A stretch of 64,000 nucleotides of DNA from Rhodococcus sp. 14-2470-1b. GTDB taxonomy: Bacteria > Actinomycetota > Actinomycetes > Mycobacteriales > Mycobacteriaceae. The stretch covers positions 124,001 to 188,000 of the forward strand of contig NZ_NPFY01000028.1 in assembly GCF_002259415.1 (NCBI RefSeq), read 5' to 3'. Shown piece by piece: positions 35,587-45,313 of the stretch (positions are counted from its first letter, which is position 1; every line of letters starts with the position of its first letter). Both the position numbers and the translations under genes were made by a program. The notes below the pieces were generated by a model, which saw nothing but the letters and a program-made list of their open reading frames with translations, did no database searches and had not been told where the DNA came from.

Positions 35587-36741
35587 GTGGCACGGGACTA
35601 TTACGGAACACTCGGGGTCGGTCAGAAGGCCACCGACCAGGAGATCAAGCGCGCGTACCGCAAGTTGGCGCGTGAGCTCCACCCCGACGTGAACCCGGAC
35701 GAGGCTGCCCAGGCTCGGTTCAAGGACATCTCGACCGCGTACGAGGTGCTGTCCGACCCGGAGAAGCGCCGCATCGTCGACCTCGGCGGCGATCCGTTGC
35801 AGCAGGGCGGCGGCGGAGGCGGTGGCTTCGGCGGCGCGGGCTTCGGCGGAGGTCTCGGCGACGTCTTCGAGGCGTTCTTCGGCGGTGGGGGTCAGGGAGG
35901 CGGACGTGGTCCTCGCGGCCGTGTTCAGCCCGGTGCCGACTCGCTGCTGCGCACGAAGCTGACGCTCGACGAATGCGCCACCGGTGTCACCAAGCACATC
36001 ACCGTCGACACGGCGATTCTCTGCGACGTGTGTACCGGTTCCGGCACCAACGGAGATTCCAAGCCGGTGCGCTGCGAGACGTGTGGCGGTGCCGGTGAGG
36101 TCCAGTCGGTGCAGCGCTCGTTCCTCGGCCAGGTCATGACGTCGCGCCCGTGCCCCACGTGCCGCGGAGCCGGCGAGACCATTCCCGACCCGTGCCGTAA
36201 GTGCGCGGGTGACGGCAGGGTGCGTTCGCGTCGTGAGATCTCGGTGAAGGTGCCCGTCGGCGTCAGCAACGGAATGCGTATCCGCCTCGCGTCGCAGGGC
36301 GAGGTCGGACCGGGTGGTGGCCCTGCCGGTGATCTGTACGTCGAGATCGTCGAGCAGCCGCACGAGGTGTTCGTTCGTGACGGCGACGACCTGCACTGCA
36401 CCATCCGTGTCCCGATGGTGGACGCAGCACTCGGAACATCGGTGTCCGTGGACGCCATCATCGACGGACCGACCGAGATCACGGTCGACCAAGGCACCCA
36501 GCCGGGGTCGGTCGCGGTTCTGCGCGGACACGGAATGCCGAAGCTCCGTTCGGGCGTCCGCGGCGACCTCCACGCGCACCTGGAAGTCGTCGTGCCCTCC
36601 CGCCTGGACAGCAAGCAGACACAGGTGCTCGAGGACCTCAAGCGGTTGCGTGACCGCGACGCCGCCGAGGTCGTCACTACCGGATCTCAGCACAGCGGTG
36701 GGTTGTTCTCGCGGTTGCGGGAAGCGTTCAGCGGTCGCTGA
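35587..36741 (+). CDS. dnaJ: Chaperone protein DnaJ (DnaJ2 type)
   Basis: A full type I DnaJ of 384 residues, cochaperone of DnaK. The J domain has HPD at residues 32-34 and is followed by a Gly/Phe-rich linker. Four zinc-binding repeats come next ([32 protein letters not shown]), then the substrate-binding C-terminal domains. The GTG at 35587 has an AAAGAGA stretch about 5 nt upstream. Its coupling to hrcA and rsmE is the actinobacterial dnaJ2 arrangement; a second dnaJ is normally found with dnaK and grpE elsewhere. It lies 63 nt after hrcA and 2 nt before rsmE. Confidence 0.95.
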   Translation: MARDYYGTLGVGQKATDQEIKRAYRKLARELHPDVNPDEAAQARFKDISTAYEVLSDPEKRRIVDLGGDPLQQGGGGGGGFGGAGFGGGLGDVFEAFFGGGGQGGGRGPRGRVQPGADSLLRTKLTLDECATGVTKHITVDTAILCDVCTGSGTNGDSKPVRCETCGGAGEVQSVQRSFLGQVMTSRPCPTCRGAGETIPDPCRKCAGDGRVRSRREISVKVPVGVSNGMRIRLASQGEVGPGGGPAGDLYVEIVEQPHEVFVRDGDDLHCTIRVPMVDAALGTSVSVDAIIDGPTEITVDQGTQPGSVAVLRGHGMPKLRSGVRGDLHAHLEVVVPSRLDSKQTQVLEDLKRLRDRDAAEVVTTGSQHSGGLFSRLREAFSGR

Positions 36742-36743
36742 CG

Positions 36744-37520
36744 ATGGCGGCTACCGTCTTCTATCTCGATCCGCTGCCCGAGGTCGGTGGCGTCGCCGTG
36801 CTGGACGGTAAGGAAGGCCACCACGCCGCCACGGTCCGACGTATCCGCGTCGGCGAACGGATACTGCTGTCCGACGGTAGAGGCGGCCTCGCCGACACGG
36901 TCGTGACGGCTGCGGAGAAGAACCGTCTCGAGCTGGCGGTGAACGCCCGATCCGATGCGACGCCACCGACACCGACCGTCGGCCTGGTCCAGGCGCTTCC
37001 CAAAGCAGAGCGCTCGGAGTTGGCCGTCGAACTGGCCACCGAAGCGGGTATCGATTCGATTCACCCGTGGCAGTCCGCGCGCTGCGTTGCGCGCTGGGAC
37101 GGACCGAAGGCAGTCAAAGGCGTCGCGCGATGGCGAGGTGTCGCAGCCGCGGCGTCGAAGCAGTCCAGGCGACCGTTCGTCCCGTCGGTGAGCGACGTGC
37201 AGGACACCGCCGGCGTGGTCTCCCTGGTGCGCGACGTGGTCGATCGAGGCGGGGTGGTCGCGATGCTGCACGAGGCGGCCACCGCCGAGTTCTCGTCGCT
37301 CCCGTTCCGAACGGTCCAGGAGGTCCTGTTGATCGTCGGGCCGGAGGGCGGCATCGACGACAAGGAGATCGCTCGGCTGACGGAAGTCGGGGCGACTCCG
37401 GTCATGCTGGGGCCCACGGTGTTACGGACGTCGACGGCGGCAGCGGTTGCGTTGGGTGCGATCGGTGCACTCACCGACAGATGGAAGCAAGCGCCCCTCG
37501 ACTTCGGATCCCCGACATGA
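36744..37520 (+). CDS. rsmE: 16S rRNA (uracil-1498-N3)-methyltransferase
   Basis: RsmE, 258 residues, is a SPOUT-class methyltransferase that modifies U1498 in the decoding region of 16S rRNA. The N-terminal PUA-like part contains GKEGHHAATVRRIRVGERIL. The knotted C-terminal domain shows LLIVGPEGGIDDKEIARL and MLGPTVLRTSTAAAVALGAI. The ATG is 2 nt after the dnaJ stop, and its own TGA overlaps the ATG of a hydrolase gene, so the four genes from hrcA on form one operon. Confidence 0.94.
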   Translation: MAATVFYLDPLPEVGGVAVLDGKEGHHAATVRRIRVGERILLSDGRGGLADTVVTAAEKNRLELAVNARSDATPPTPTVGLVQALPKAERSELAVELATEAGIDSIHPWQSARCVARWDGPKAVKGVARWRGVAAAASKQSRRPFVPSVSDVQDTAGVVSLVRDVVDRGGVVAMLHEAATAEFSSLPFRTVQEVLLIVGPEGGIDDKEIARLTEVGATPVMLGPTVLRTSTAAAVALGAIGALTDRWKQAPLDFGSPT

Positions 37521-38251
37521 AGCGAACCACCATCGCCTACGGTGACCACCCCCAGCAGTTCGGACATCTGTATCTGCCCGAAGGCGATGCGACGGAACCG
37601 CTTTCGGTCGTCGTGGTCATCCACGGCGGCTTCTGGAGCGGGCAGTACGCGCTCAACCTGGGAACGCAGTACGCCGTCGAATGCGCACGAGCCGGGTACG
37701 CCGCGTGGAACATCGAGTACCGACGTGTGGGTGCCGGAGGGCTCTGGCCCGAGACAAGCGGAGACGTGGCGTCGGCCGTCGACGCGATCGCCACTGTGGT
37801 GCAGGACAATTCACCGCGTAAGCTGAATCTCGCCGACGTGCGTCTACTGGGCCACTCGGCCGGGGGACACCTCGCGGTCTGGCTCGCGGGGGAGAGGGAC
37901 ACCGCACTTCGTCCGTCGCGGGTGGTGTCGCAAGCGGGTGTGCTCGACCTCGTGTCACGCGCCTCGTACGAGCCGATCCGGGCGCTCTTCGGCGTCGACT
38001 ACGACGACGCGCCGGAGACCTACCGTGCGGCGTCGCCGCTTTGTCGCGTACCGACCGGCATTCCCGTGCACTGCATCCACGGCGCCGAGGACGTACAGGT
38101 CTCGGTGTCGCAGAGCGAAGAGTACGCACAGGCGGCGCGCGCGGCCGGAGACCACGTGACCTCGACCGTCGTCGACGGCGAGGATCATTTCGCATTCCTC
38201 CAGCCCGGCAGCCGATGTTGGAAGCATTCTCTCGCCGCCGTATTGGAGTGA
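37517..38251 (+). CDS. Alpha/beta hydrolase, kynurenine formamidase-like
   Basis: A 244-residue alpha/beta hydrolase. The oxyanion segment HGGFW matches the HGGxW pattern of kynurenine formamidase and BD-FAE-type esterases. The nucleophile elbow is GHSAGGH, and the C-terminal GEDHFAFL supplies the catalytic His, with an Asp in HGAEDVQV. A carboxylester or formamide substrate is likely; no tryptophan catabolic genes are nearby, so the specific name is not warranted. The ATG overlaps the rsmE TGA (ATGA), and it closes the hrcA operon. It has no signal peptide and should be cytoplasmic. Confidence 0.78.
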   Translation: MKRTTIAYGDHPQQFGHLYLPEGDATEPLSVVVVIHGGFWSGQYALNLGTQYAVECARAGYAAWNIEYRRVGAGGLWPETSGDVASAVDAIATVVQDNSPRKLNLADVRLLGHSAGGHLAVWLAGERDTALRPSRVVSQAGVLDLVSRASYEPIRALFGVDYDDAPETYRAASPLCRVPTGIPVHCIHGAEDVQVSVSQSEEYAQAARAAGDHVTSTVVDGEDHFAFLQPGSRCWKHSLAAVLE

Positions 38252-38296
38252 TGCGGCGGGTGGAGTAATTGGAATGCGCTCACATCCAGGAGCGTT

Positions 38297-38302
38297 AAAC
38301 TT
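38297..38302 (+). promoter_or_regulatory. Candidate -10 box of the phoH operon
   Basis: TAAACT sits in the 102-nt gap before phoH, with the GTG 52 nt downstream. A short inverted repeat (CGCTC/GAGCG, inside TTGGAA/TTCCAA) overlaps this region. The assignment is weak. Confidence 0.3.
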
Positions 38303-38353
38303 CCAACAGCCGAGTTCGAGACCAGACAACCGGAAGCAGGCCATAGCCACCAC

Positions 38354-39403
38354 GTGAGTGAACACAGCGATCTTCCTGCCGAACGCCAGGTTCGGTCGAG
38401 TATGGAATTGGCACCAGAAGCGGTTCCGCCGCTGCTGGGACCGTCGGACGAGAACTTACGCACACTCGAGCAGATGCTGAGCGCGGACATCCACGTGCGC
38501 GGTAACGCGGTGACGCTCAGCGGAAAGGTCGCGGACGTCGCGCTGGCGGAACGCGTGATCTCCGAGCTGGCGGCCGTCGTCAAGCGTGCCCAACCTCTGA
38601 CTCCCGACGCGGTCCGGCGCACGGTGGCGATGCTCACCGAGGGCGTCTCCGAGTCGCCGGCGGAGGTCTTGAGCTTGGACATCCTCTCGCGCCGAGGCAA
38701 GACGATTCGGCCGAAGACCCTCAACCAGAAGCGGTACGTCGACGCCATCGACGCCAACACCATCGTGTTCGGCATCGGGCCTGCGGGAACCGGCAAGACC
38801 TACCTCGCCATGGCGAAGGCCGTCCAGGCTCTGCAGGCCAAGCAGGTCAGTCGGATCATCCTGACCAGGCCGGCAGTGGAGGCCGGCGAGCGTCTCGGAT
38901 TCCTTCCCGGCACGTTGCACGAGAAGATCGATCCGTATCTGCGTCCGCTGCACGACGCGTTGCACGACATGATGGACGTCGAAGCCATCCCGAAGCTGAT
39001 GCAGGCGGGGGTCATCGAGGTCGCACCGCTCGCGTACATGCGTGGCCGGACTCTGAACGACGCCTTCATCATCCTCGACGAGGCCCAGAACACCACTGCC
39101 GAGCAGATGAAGATGTTCCTGACGAGGCTGGGATTCGGATCCAAGATCGTGGTCACCGGGGATATCACCCAGGTCGACCTTCCCGGTGGAGCCCGATCGG
39201 GTCTCCGCGCCGCGAGCGAAATCCTGACCGAGGTCGACGATATCCACTTCGCGCAGTTGACCAGCAGTGACGTCGTTCGACACCGGCTGGTGTCCGACAT
39301 CGTCGACGCGTACGAGCGCTTCGAGTCCTCTCGCGAGGGCAACGACTCGATCGGTAACCGTGCGCAGCGACGCTCGGGCGGGGCACGTGCCGCACGCCGT
39401 TAG
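38354..39403 (+). CDS. phoH: PhoH-like ATPase
   Basis: A 349-residue PhoH-family ATPase of the SF1-helicase-like fold. Walker A GPAGTGKT is at residues 142-149 and Walker B is FIILDEAQNTTAEQMKMFLT. TGDITQVDLP and the C-terminal RHRLVSDIVDAYERFE are typical. The N-terminal 100 residues or so form a small KH-like region. Family members are linked to RNA metabolism, and phoH-ybeY linkage is widespread. The start is GTG 38354. It leads the operon phoH-ybeY-CNNM-era. Confidence 0.93.
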   Translation: MSEHSDLPAERQVRSSMELAPEAVPPLLGPSDENLRTLEQMLSADIHVRGNAVTLSGKVADVALAERVISELAAVVKRAQPLTPDAVRRTVAMLTEGVSESPAEVLSLDILSRRGKTIRPKTLNQKRYVDAIDANTIVFGIGPAGTGKTYLAMAKAVQALQAKQVSRIILTRPAVEAGERLGFLPGTLHEKIDPYLRPLHDALHDMMDVEAIPKLMQAGVIEVAPLAYMRGRTLNDAFIILDEAQNTTAEQMKMFLTRLGFGSKIVVTGDITQVDLPGGARSGLRAASEILTEVDDIHFAQLTSSDVVRHRLVSDIVDAYERFESSREGNDSIGNRAQRRSGGARAARR

Positions 39404-39448
39404 ACTCATGGCTGCCCGAGCGGAGAATCGACAGAGAATGAGCGGTAG

Positions 39449-39991
39449 ATGAGTATCGAGGTGTCCAACGAATCGGGGATGGATGTCTCCGAGCCGGAAC
39501 TGGTGAGCGTGGCGAGGTTCGCGATCGCGAGTATGGACGTCCACCCTGCCGCCGAGCTGTCGATGGTGTTGGTGGACTCGGCGACCATGGCCGATCTTCA
39601 CATGCGGTGGATGGATCTGCCGGGTCCGACGGACGTGATGTCGTTTCCCATGGACGAGCTGGAGCCGGGTGGTCGTCCAGACGCCCCCGAGCCTGGGCCG
39701 TCGATGCTGGGCGACATCGTGCTGTGTCCGTCTTTCGCCGCCGATCAGGCAGCCGCAGCCGGGCACCCACTGGAACACGAGCTGGCGCTTCTCACGGTGC
39801 ACGGTGTGCTGCACCTGCTCGGATACGACCATGCCGAGCCGGACGAGGAGAAGGAGATGTTCGGTCTCCAGAATCGCATCCTCGAAGAGTGGTACGAGGA
39901 TCTTCGCCGCACAGAGGAAGCCGAGATCCAAGCGGCTCGTGACGCACGACTGCTGGGTAAGACCGGGTTCTCCAGGGACGAGAACCTGTGA
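39449..39991 (+). CDS. ybeY: Endoribonuclease YbeY
   Basis: YbeY, 180 residues, is a zinc endoribonuclease acting in 16S rRNA 3'-end maturation and ribosome quality control. The metal site [11 protein letters not shown] has His at 118, 122 and 128. The upstream strand [19 protein letters not shown] is also conserved. A C-terminal extension of about 35 charged residues follows. ATG 39449 starts 45 nt after phoH, and its end overlaps the GTG of the CNNM gene (GTGA). Confidence 0.96.
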   Translation: MSIEVSNESGMDVSEPELVSVARFAIASMDVHPAAELSMVLVDSATMADLHMRWMDLPGPTDVMSFPMDELEPGGRPDAPEPGPSMLGDIVLCPSFAADQAAAAGHPLEHELALLTVHGVLHLLGYDHAEPDEEKEMFGLQNRILEEWYEDLRRTEEAEIQAARDARLLGKTGFSRDENL

Positions 39992-41340
39992 GCAGTGCAC
40001 CCGCACTCATCGTTTCCGCTGTGGTGCTGGTGCCCGTCGCAGGTGTCTTCGCTGCCGTCGACTCGGCCCTCAACACCGTGTCGCGGGCACGGATCGAGGA
40101 CATGGCCAAGGACGAGCGGCCCGGTGCAATCGGATTGCTCGAGGTGGTCGCGGACCGGCCACGCTACGTCAACCTGACGGTTCTGCTGCGCATTCTGTGC
40201 GAGATCGCGGCCACCGTACTTCTCGTCGGCGGCATGATGGACCTGCTGTCGGAAACACTCGCTCTGACGGTCACCGCCGTCGTCATGGTGCTGGTCAGCT
40301 ACGTCGCGGTGGGTGTCGGCCCGCGAACGCTCGGTAGGCAGCACGCGTACTCCATCGCATTGTCCGCCGCGTTTCCGCTTCGAGCTCTCGGCTGGATACT
40401 CGGCCCGATCAGCCGTCTTCTCATCCTCATCGGAAATGCCATCACTCCCGGACGGGGTTTCCGCAACGGCCCGTTCGCATCGGAAATCGAGCTTCGTGAG
40501 CTGGTGGACATGGCCCGCGAACGCGGAGTCGTCGCCGACGACGAGCGTCGGATGATCCAGTCGGTGTTCGAACTCGGGGACACCTCCGCGCGCGAAATCA
40601 TGGTGCCCCGGCCGGAGATGGTGTGGATCGAATCCGACAAGTCGGCAGGCCAAGCCACATCCCTCGCAGTGCGCAGCGGACACTCCCGCATCCCGGTGAT
40701 CGGTGAGAACGTCGACGACGTCGTCGGCGTGGTCTACCTCAAGGACCTCGTCCAACGGACGTACTACTCCACAGACGGCGGCCGAGGGGTCAAGGTCGAC
40801 GAACTGATGCGACCCGCGGTGTTCGTGCCGGATTCGAAGGCGTTGGACAGCCTGCTGGCCGAAATGCAGCGCGATCGAAACCACATGGCCCTACTGGTCG
40901 ACGAATACGGCGGCATCGCAGGGCTGGTGACCATCGAGGACGTGCTGGAGGAAATCGTCGGCGAGATCGCCGACGAATACGATTCCGCCGAGGTCGCTCC
41001 CATCGAGGACCTGGAGAACGGCACCTATCGTGTGTCCGCCCGCGTCACACTGGAGGACGTCGGCGAGCTGTTCGACATCGAGATCGAGTCGGAGGACGTG
41101 GACACCATCGGTGGACTGCTCGGCTACGAGCTCGGCCGCGTGCCGCTACCCGGTTCACGCGTCGAAACACACGGCTTGATCCTGATCGGAGAAGGCGGTG
41201 CAGACCCACGTGGGCGAGTACGCATCACGACCGTTCTGGTGGAACGAGTGCCTGCTCCCGACGAGGACGACGAATACGACACGGCAGACGACGACAATCC
41301 CAGCCACAGACGGCGGGAAGAGCTGGGAGACGAAGAATGA
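39988..41340 (+). CDS. CNNM/CorC family membrane protein with CBS pair
   Basis: A 450-residue protein with an N-terminal DUF21 (CNNM) membrane domain of about four helices. A CBS pair follows ([20 protein letters not shown] and [20 protein letters not shown]), then a C-terminal CorC_HlyC domain ([20 protein letters not shown]). Such proteins are associated with divalent cation, chiefly magnesium, transport or its regulation; old annotations call them hemolysins. It is syntenic with M. tuberculosis Rv2366c. The tail is highly acidic. GTG 39988 overlaps the ybeY stop, and the TGA overlaps the era ATG. Confidence 0.88.
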   Translation: MSSAPALIVSAVVLVPVAGVFAAVDSALNTVSRARIEDMAKDERPGAIGLLEVVADRPRYVNLTVLLRILCEIAATVLLVGGMMDLLSETLALTVTAVVMVLVSYVAVGVGPRTLGRQHAYSIALSAAFPLRALGWILGPISRLLILIGNAITPGRGFRNGPFASEIELRELVDMARERGVVADDERRMIQSVFELGDTSAREIMVPRPEMVWIESDKSAGQATSLAVRSGHSRIPVIGENVDDVVGVVYLKDLVQRTYYSTDGGRGVKVDELMRPAVFVPDSKALDSLLAEMQRDRNHMALLVDEYGGIAGLVTIEDVLEEIVGEIADEYDSAEVAPIEDLENGTYRVSARVTLEDVGELFDIEIESEDVDTIGGLLGYELGRVPLPGSRVETHGLILIGEGGADPRGRVRITTVLVERVPAPDEDDEYDTADDDNPSHRRREELGDEE

Positions 41341-42248
41341 CCGACGCAGGCACCGAGTTTCGATCGGGATTCATCTGTTTCGTCGGACGGCCGAACACCG
41401 GCAAGTCGACGCTTACCAACGCGCTCGTCGGCTCCAAGATCGCGATCACCTCGTCCCGGCCGCAGACGACACGGCACACCATTCGCGGAATCGTGCACCG
41501 CGAGCACGCGCAGCTGATCCTCGTCGACACACCCGGACTCCACCGGCCCAGGACGCTTCTGGGGCAGCGTCTGAACGACCTGGTTCAGGAGACCTACTCC
41601 GAGGTCGACATCATCGGGCTGTGCATCCCCGCGGACGAGAAGATCGGACCCGGCGACCGCTGGATCCTCGAACAGGTACGTCACATCGCGCCCAGGACCA
41701 CGTTGATCGGCATCGTCACCAAGATCGACAAGGTCAAGAAAGAACGCGTCGTACAGCAGTTGATGGCGCTCTCCAAGCTCCTCGGCGAGGACAGTCACGT
41801 CATCCCGGTCTCCGCCGCGTCGGGTGAGCAGGTGGAGAAGCTCGTCGACCTGTTCGCGTCGGAGCTCCCGGAGGGCCCCGCCTTCTACCCGGACGGCGAA
41901 CTCACCGACGAGCCCGAAGACGTCCTGATGGCCGAACTCATCCGCGAAGCCGCTCTGGAAGGCGTTCGCGACGAACTCCCGCACTCGCTCGCCGTGGTGA
42001 TCGACGAGGTCACCCCTCGCGAGGGCCACGACAACATGCTCGACGTCCACGCGATCCTCTACGTCGAACGCCCTAGCCAGAAAGCCATCATCATCGGCAA
42101 AGGCGGGTCGAGATTGAAAGAGGTCGGCACCGCATCGAGGCTGCAGATCGAAAAGCTTCTCGGCACGAGGATCTACCTCGACCTGCACGTCAAAATTGCC
42201 AAGGACTGGCAGACCGACCCGAAGCAGATGGGCAAACTGGGCTTTTAG
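41337..42248 (+). CDS. era: GTPase Era
   Basis: Era, 303 residues, is a GTPase that binds the 3' end of 16S rRNA in 30S assembly. G1 GRPNTGKST is at residues 17-25, G3 is [10 protein letters not shown] and G4 is TKID. The C-terminal KH domain reads [20 protein letters not shown], with LKEVG and [17 protein letters not shown]. The ATG overlaps the preceding TGA (ATGA). This ends the phoH operon; recO follows 52 nt later with its own likely promoter. All features are normal. Confidence 0.97.
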   Translation: MTDAGTEFRSGFICFVGRPNTGKSTLTNALVGSKIAITSSRPQTTRHTIRGIVHREHAQLILVDTPGLHRPRTLLGQRLNDLVQETYSEVDIIGLCIPADEKIGPGDRWILEQVRHIAPRTTLIGIVTKIDKVKKERVVQQLMALSKLLGEDSHVIPVSAASGEQVEKLVDLFASELPEGPAFYPDGELTDEPEDVLMAELIREAALEGVRDELPHSLAVVIDEVTPREGHDNMLDVHAILYVERPSQKAIIIGKGGSRLKEVGTASRLQIEKLLGTRIYLDLHVKIAKDWQTDPKQMGKLGF

Positions 42249-42287
42249 AAGTCCGAGTGGCGAAGGTGCGCTACCCCCGCGACGTGG

Positions 42288-42300
42288 GACACTGGAGAAC
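42288..42300 (+). promoter_or_regulatory. Leaderless promoter of recO (-10 box)
   Basis: TGG-GACACT (hexamer 42288-42293) is followed by 7 nt and GTG 42301. The GGAG inside the spacer is only 3 nt from the start, so leaderless initiation fits better. Confidence 0.45.
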
Positions 42301-43125
42301 GTGAGGCTGTACCGGGACAACGCAGTCGTGCTGCGCCAGCACAAGCTGGGCGAAGCCGACCGTATTGTCACGCTCCTGACTCGTGACAACGGCATCGTCC
42401 GGGCTGTCGCGAAGGGTGTACGCCGCACGAAGTCGAAGTTCGGCGCTCGGCTCGAACCCTTCGCGCACGTCGATCTCCTTCTGCATCCGGGTCGAAATCT
42501 GGACATCGTCACCCAGGTGCACACCGTCAACGCGTTCGGTGGGGACATCGTCAGCGACTACGGCTGCTACACCACCGGCTGCGCAATCCTCGAGACCGCG
42601 GAGCGGCTGGCCGGTGAAGAACACGCACCGGCGAAGCGACTGCACCAGCTGACCGTCGGCGCGCTGCGTGCGCTCGCCGACCGATCTCGTCCTCCTGAAT
42701 TGATTCTCGACGCGTTCCTGCTCCGCGCCATGGGCTTCTCCGGCTGGGCGCCGTCGTTGACCGAATGCGCGCGGTGTGCAGCCCCAGGGCCGCACCGAGC
42801 ATTTCATGTCGCGGCAGGTGGGTCTGTGTGCGTGCACTGCAGGCCTCCGGGTTCGGCGACGCCCATGACCGGTGTCATGGACCTGATGGTCGCCCTCGAA
42901 CGCGGTGAATGGGACTACACGGAAACGACGTCGACGGCCGTCCGGTCCCAAGCCAGCGGGCTGGTTGCCGCTCATCTTCAGTGGCATCTGGAGCGCCAAC
43001 TGCGGACGTTGCCGCTCGTCGAACGCACAGCACCGCATCAGATCGGGCCTGGTGAGGTTGGAGCAACAGGCGTCGGGCAGGATGAAGACCGTGATTCTCC
43101 GACGCGAACCGCGCAGTCAGTCTGA
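42301..43125 (+). CDS. recO: DNA repair protein RecO
   Basis: RecO, 274 residues, anneals DNA and helps RecR load RecA in gap repair. The OB fold opens [20 protein letters not shown] and includes [19 protein letters not shown]. The C-terminal part has a cysteine quartet, ECARCAAPG and SVCVHCR, that fits a zinc site. The GTG at 42301 is preceded by a -10 box 7 nt away. The last 44 nt overlap the start of uppS, so the two are cotranscribed. Confidence 0.94.
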   Translation: MRLYRDNAVVLRQHKLGEADRIVTLLTRDNGIVRAVAKGVRRTKSKFGARLEPFAHVDLLLHPGRNLDIVTQVHTVNAFGGDIVSDYGCYTTGCAILETAERLAGEEHAPAKRLHQLTVGALRALADRSRPPELILDAFLLRAMGFSGWAPSLTECARCAAPGPHRAFHVAAGGSVCVHCRPPGSATPMTGVMDLMVALERGEWDYTETTSTAVRSQASGLVAAHLQWHLERQLRTLPLVERTAPHQIGPGEVGATGVGQDEDRDSPTRTAQSV

Positions 43126-43900
43126 CGGTGACAGGGCGATTCGGCCCCCTGATCCACACCCGTCGGGAGCCACGCCTCCGATCATTCAGCCCGAACTGAT
43201 TCCGCGTCACGTCGCCCTCGTCATGGACGGCAACGGCCGGTGGGCACAGGACCGAGGAATGCCACGAACCGCAGGGCACGAGCGCGGTGAGGCCGTGCTC
43301 ATGGACACCGTCTGCGGATGCATCGACATCGGAGTCAAGTGGCTGTCGGCCTACGCCTTCTCGACCGAGAACTGGAAGCGCAGCCCGGACGAGGTGAAGT
43401 TCCTCATGGGCTTCAATCGCGACGTCATCCGACGTCGCCGTGACGAGATGAACGAGATGGGTGTTCGTGTTCGGTGGGCCGGGCGACGGCCTCGTCTGTG
43501 GCGCAGCGTCATCAAGGAACTGGAAGTCGCCGAGGAACTGACGAAGAAGAACACCGTCATGACGCTGACGATGTGCGTCAATTATGGTGGTCGCGCCGAA
43601 ATTGCCGACGCGACAAGAGAAATCGCGCGTCAGGTGGCGGCGGGGAAACTCGATCCCGAGAAGATCACCGAAGCCACCGTCGCCAAGTACCTCGACGAAG
43701 CAGACATGCCGGACGTCGATCTGTTCCTGCGTCCGTCGGGGGAGCAGCGCACGTCCAACTTCCTCATCTGGCAGTCCGCATACGCGGAGTTCGTCTTTCA
43801 GAAAAAACTGTTTCCGGATTTCGATCGCCGGGACCTCTGGGAAGCGTGCATCGAGTACGCGTCCAGGGACCGTCGATTCGGAGGAGTGAAGTATGAGTGA
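43082..43900 (+). CDS. uppS: Polyprenyl diphosphate synthase (cis-prenyltransferase)
   Basis: A 272-residue cis-prenyltransferase that lengthens allylic diphosphates with isopentenyl diphosphate to make the lipid carrier for cell-wall synthesis. [20 protein letters not shown] holds the catalytic Asp49. [20 protein letters not shown] and [20 protein letters not shown] are diagnostic. Mycobacterial homologues at this place make decaprenyl diphosphate, so the chain length may be C50 rather than C55. The first 40 or so residues are variable; ATG 43082 is likely, but its ribosome-binding site is poor and GTG 43091 is possible. It overlaps recO by 44 nt and the next gene by 8 nt. Confidence 0.94.
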   Translation: MKTVILRREPRSQSDGDRAIRPPDPHPSGATPPIIQPELIPRHVALVMDGNGRWAQDRGMPRTAGHERGEAVLMDTVCGCIDIGVKWLSAYAFSTENWKRSPDEVKFLMGFNRDVIRRRRDEMNEMGVRVRWAGRRPRLWRSVIKELEVAEELTKKNTVMTLTMCVNYGGRAEIADATREIARQVAAGKLDPEKITEATVAKYLDEADMPDVDLFLRPSGEQRTSNFLIWQSAYAEFVFQKKLFPDFDRRDLWEACIEYASRDRRFGGVKYE

Positions 43901-44288
43901 GCCCACCACCCTGCAGTCGCGTGCAGAACTGGCGCTGTCGCAGTTCGCGACGGTGGTGGTAGGGGAAGAAGGCTCGCTCGGCTTCGACTACGCCGGTGCC
44001 CTGTGTTCTCTCCGCTCGGTGGCACTGTCGCCCGGTCTCGAAGTGCTGTCGCTGACGGCAGTACTGGCATGGGACCGGCCCCTCAAGGCCGCTCTGCACA
44101 AGAAGGTGGCGGACCGTAACGCGGACTCGCAGTTCGGGTCGATCTCGGTCAATGTCCACGAGAAATCGGCGGATGTCCTGCTGCGCTACACGTTCCCGGC
44201 GAGTGGCCTTGACGACGAAGCCCTGATGACCATGCTGGTACTGGTCCTCGGGGGCGTGGAGAAAGCGCGCGAAGGCCTGCTTCCGTGA
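43893..44288 (+). CDS. Conserved mycobacterial-type protein, 131 residues
   Basis: A 131-residue soluble protein without a recognised domain. The middle [20 protein letters not shown] is followed by [20 protein letters not shown], and the end reads [20 protein letters not shown], giving a mixed alpha/beta pattern. It has no signal peptide. The same position after uppS is held in M. tuberculosis by Rv2360c, a conserved protein of about the same size. The ATG lies inside the end of uppS, so translation is coupled. It is convergent with zur, with one nucleotide between the stop codons. Confidence 0.7.
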   Translation: MSEPTTLQSRAELALSQFATVVVGEEGSLGFDYAGALCSLRSVALSPGLEVLSLTAVLAWDRPLKAALHKKVADRNADSQFGSISVNVHEKSADVLLRYTFPASGLDDEALMTMLVLVLGGVEKAREGLLP

Positions 44289-44289
44289 C

Positions 44290-44712
44290 CTACTTGGCCC
44301 TGCACTCGTTGCATGTGCCGAAGATCTCGATCGTGTGGCTGACGTCGGAAAATCCGTTGTCCTCCGCGACGGCCTGCGACCACTTCTCGACTGCTACGCC
44401 CTCGACTTCGACCGTGTAGCCGCAATCGCGACAGACCAGGTGGTGATGGTGGCCGGCCGAGCACCGCCGGTAGACGGATTCGCCGGTGTCGATCCGGAGG
44501 ACGTCGACGGTGCCTGCGTCGGCGAGAGCTTGAAGCGTGCGATACACCGTCGTCAGCCCGATGCCTTCGCCGCGCTTGCGTAGCTCGTCGTGCAGATCCT
44601 GCGCCGACCGGAACTCTTCGATGTTGTCCAACAGGTCCGAGATGGCGCTGCGTTGCTTGGTCGCTCGGATCCCGACCGCGACGGGCTTGCGTGTTCTCGT
44701 GCTCTCGGGCAT
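44290..44712 (-). CDS. zur: Zinc uptake regulator Zur (Fur family)
   Basis: A 140-residue Fur-family repressor, FurB/Zur by synteny. The winged helix reads RKRGEGIGLTTVYRTLQALA, and the regulatory zinc region is RRCSAGHHHHLVCRDCG. The structural zinc cysteines are CRDC and C-terminal CNEC. In mycobacteria this protein represses zinc uptake and alternative ribosomal protein genes when zinc is ample. ATG 44712 lies 1 nt after the smtB stop, so the two form an operon, as I recall for M. tuberculosis Rv2358-furB. Confidence 0.92.
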   Translation of the reverse strand: MPESTRTRKPVAVGIRATKQRSAISDLLDNIEEFRSAQDLHDELRKRGEGIGLTTVYRTLQALADAGTVDVLRIDTGESVYRRCSAGHHHHLVCRDCGYTVEVEGVAVEKWSQAVAEDNGFSDVSHTIEIFGTCNECRAK

Positions 44713-44713
44713 G

Positions 44714-45112
44714 TCAGCCTTCCTCCGCGTGGGCGACGGCGTCGACGACGATGTGAGCCAGGTGATCGTCGACCAGTCGGTACAGCACTTCGCGTCCGTT
44801 ACGTTCACCCTGCACAACACCCGCGGCCTTCAGAACGCGTAGGTGCTGACTGATCAACGGTTGGGTCACTCCGAGGGCGCCCACCAGTTCGTGGACGCAT
44901 CTCTCGGACTCGCGAAGTTGCAACACGATCGCGATGCGAACGGGTGCGGCCAACGCGCGCAGGATGTCACCCGCAGCCGTCAACGTCTCCTTGGCCGGAA
45001 CAGGTGCAGGCGGTGCGGATACGAACGGATCATGCACGTGGGCCTCGGTGGAGTGGCTGTGTGCAGGCTGATCGTTGCCGAGGTGCGAAGGGTCCGTCTC
45101 CAGGATTGCCAA
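44714..45112 (-). CDS. smtB: ArsR/SmtB family metal-sensing repressor
   Basis: A 132-residue ArsR/SmtB repressor. A His-rich N-terminus (HSHSTEAHVHD) precedes the winged helix (ILRALAAPVRIAIVLQLRES, VHELVGALGVTQPLISQHLR). The C-terminal helix DDHLAHIVVDAVAHAEEG fits the alpha-5 metal site of SmtB-type zinc sensors. I chose TTG 45112: an AAGGAG site lies 6 nt upstream and no ATG or GTG is better placed. Zinc should release it from DNA, inducing itself and zur. It is divergent from glyS, with a 201-nt gap that is unusually AT-rich and contains an inverted repeat. Confidence 0.9.
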   Translation of the reverse strand: MAILETDPSHLGNDQPAHSHSTEAHVHDPFVSAPPAPVPAKETLTAAGDILRALAAPVRIAIVLQLRESERCVHELVGALGVTQPLISQHLRVLKAAGVVQGERNGREVLYRLVDDHLAHIVVDAVAHAEEG

Positions 45113-45191
45113 CAGATTCTCCTTCGTGTTCAGGGCTCGCGTACCTGCTTCACAGTAGTCCAGCGATCGTTAATGCAAATCACTTCCATTT

Positions 45192-45215
45192 TGATATGCA
45201 CGAGTGCGCATGTCA
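45192..45215. promoter_or_regulatory. Candidate SmtB-type operator
   Basis: An imperfect inverted repeat, TGATATGCAC (45192-45201) and GCGCATGTCA (45206-45215), has 8 of 10 positions paired around GAGT. It lies in the AT-rich smtB-glyS gap, upstream of the likely smtB promoter. Assignment to SmtB is inferred from position and the AT-rich dyad form. Confidence 0.35.
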
Positions 45216-45313
45216 AACGCGGACGGGAGCGTTCGGAGAAAGGGGCCCTCGACCGATAGTCTTGACGCCTGTACAAGTCCCTCTCGCAAGACACAAGATG
45301 GAGAGCTCCGCCA

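Noticed and set aside
45263..45313. T-box leader in front of glyS
   Set aside because: The likely leader is only about 45-50 nt, too short for a T-box, and no T-box consensus or specifier loop is visible.
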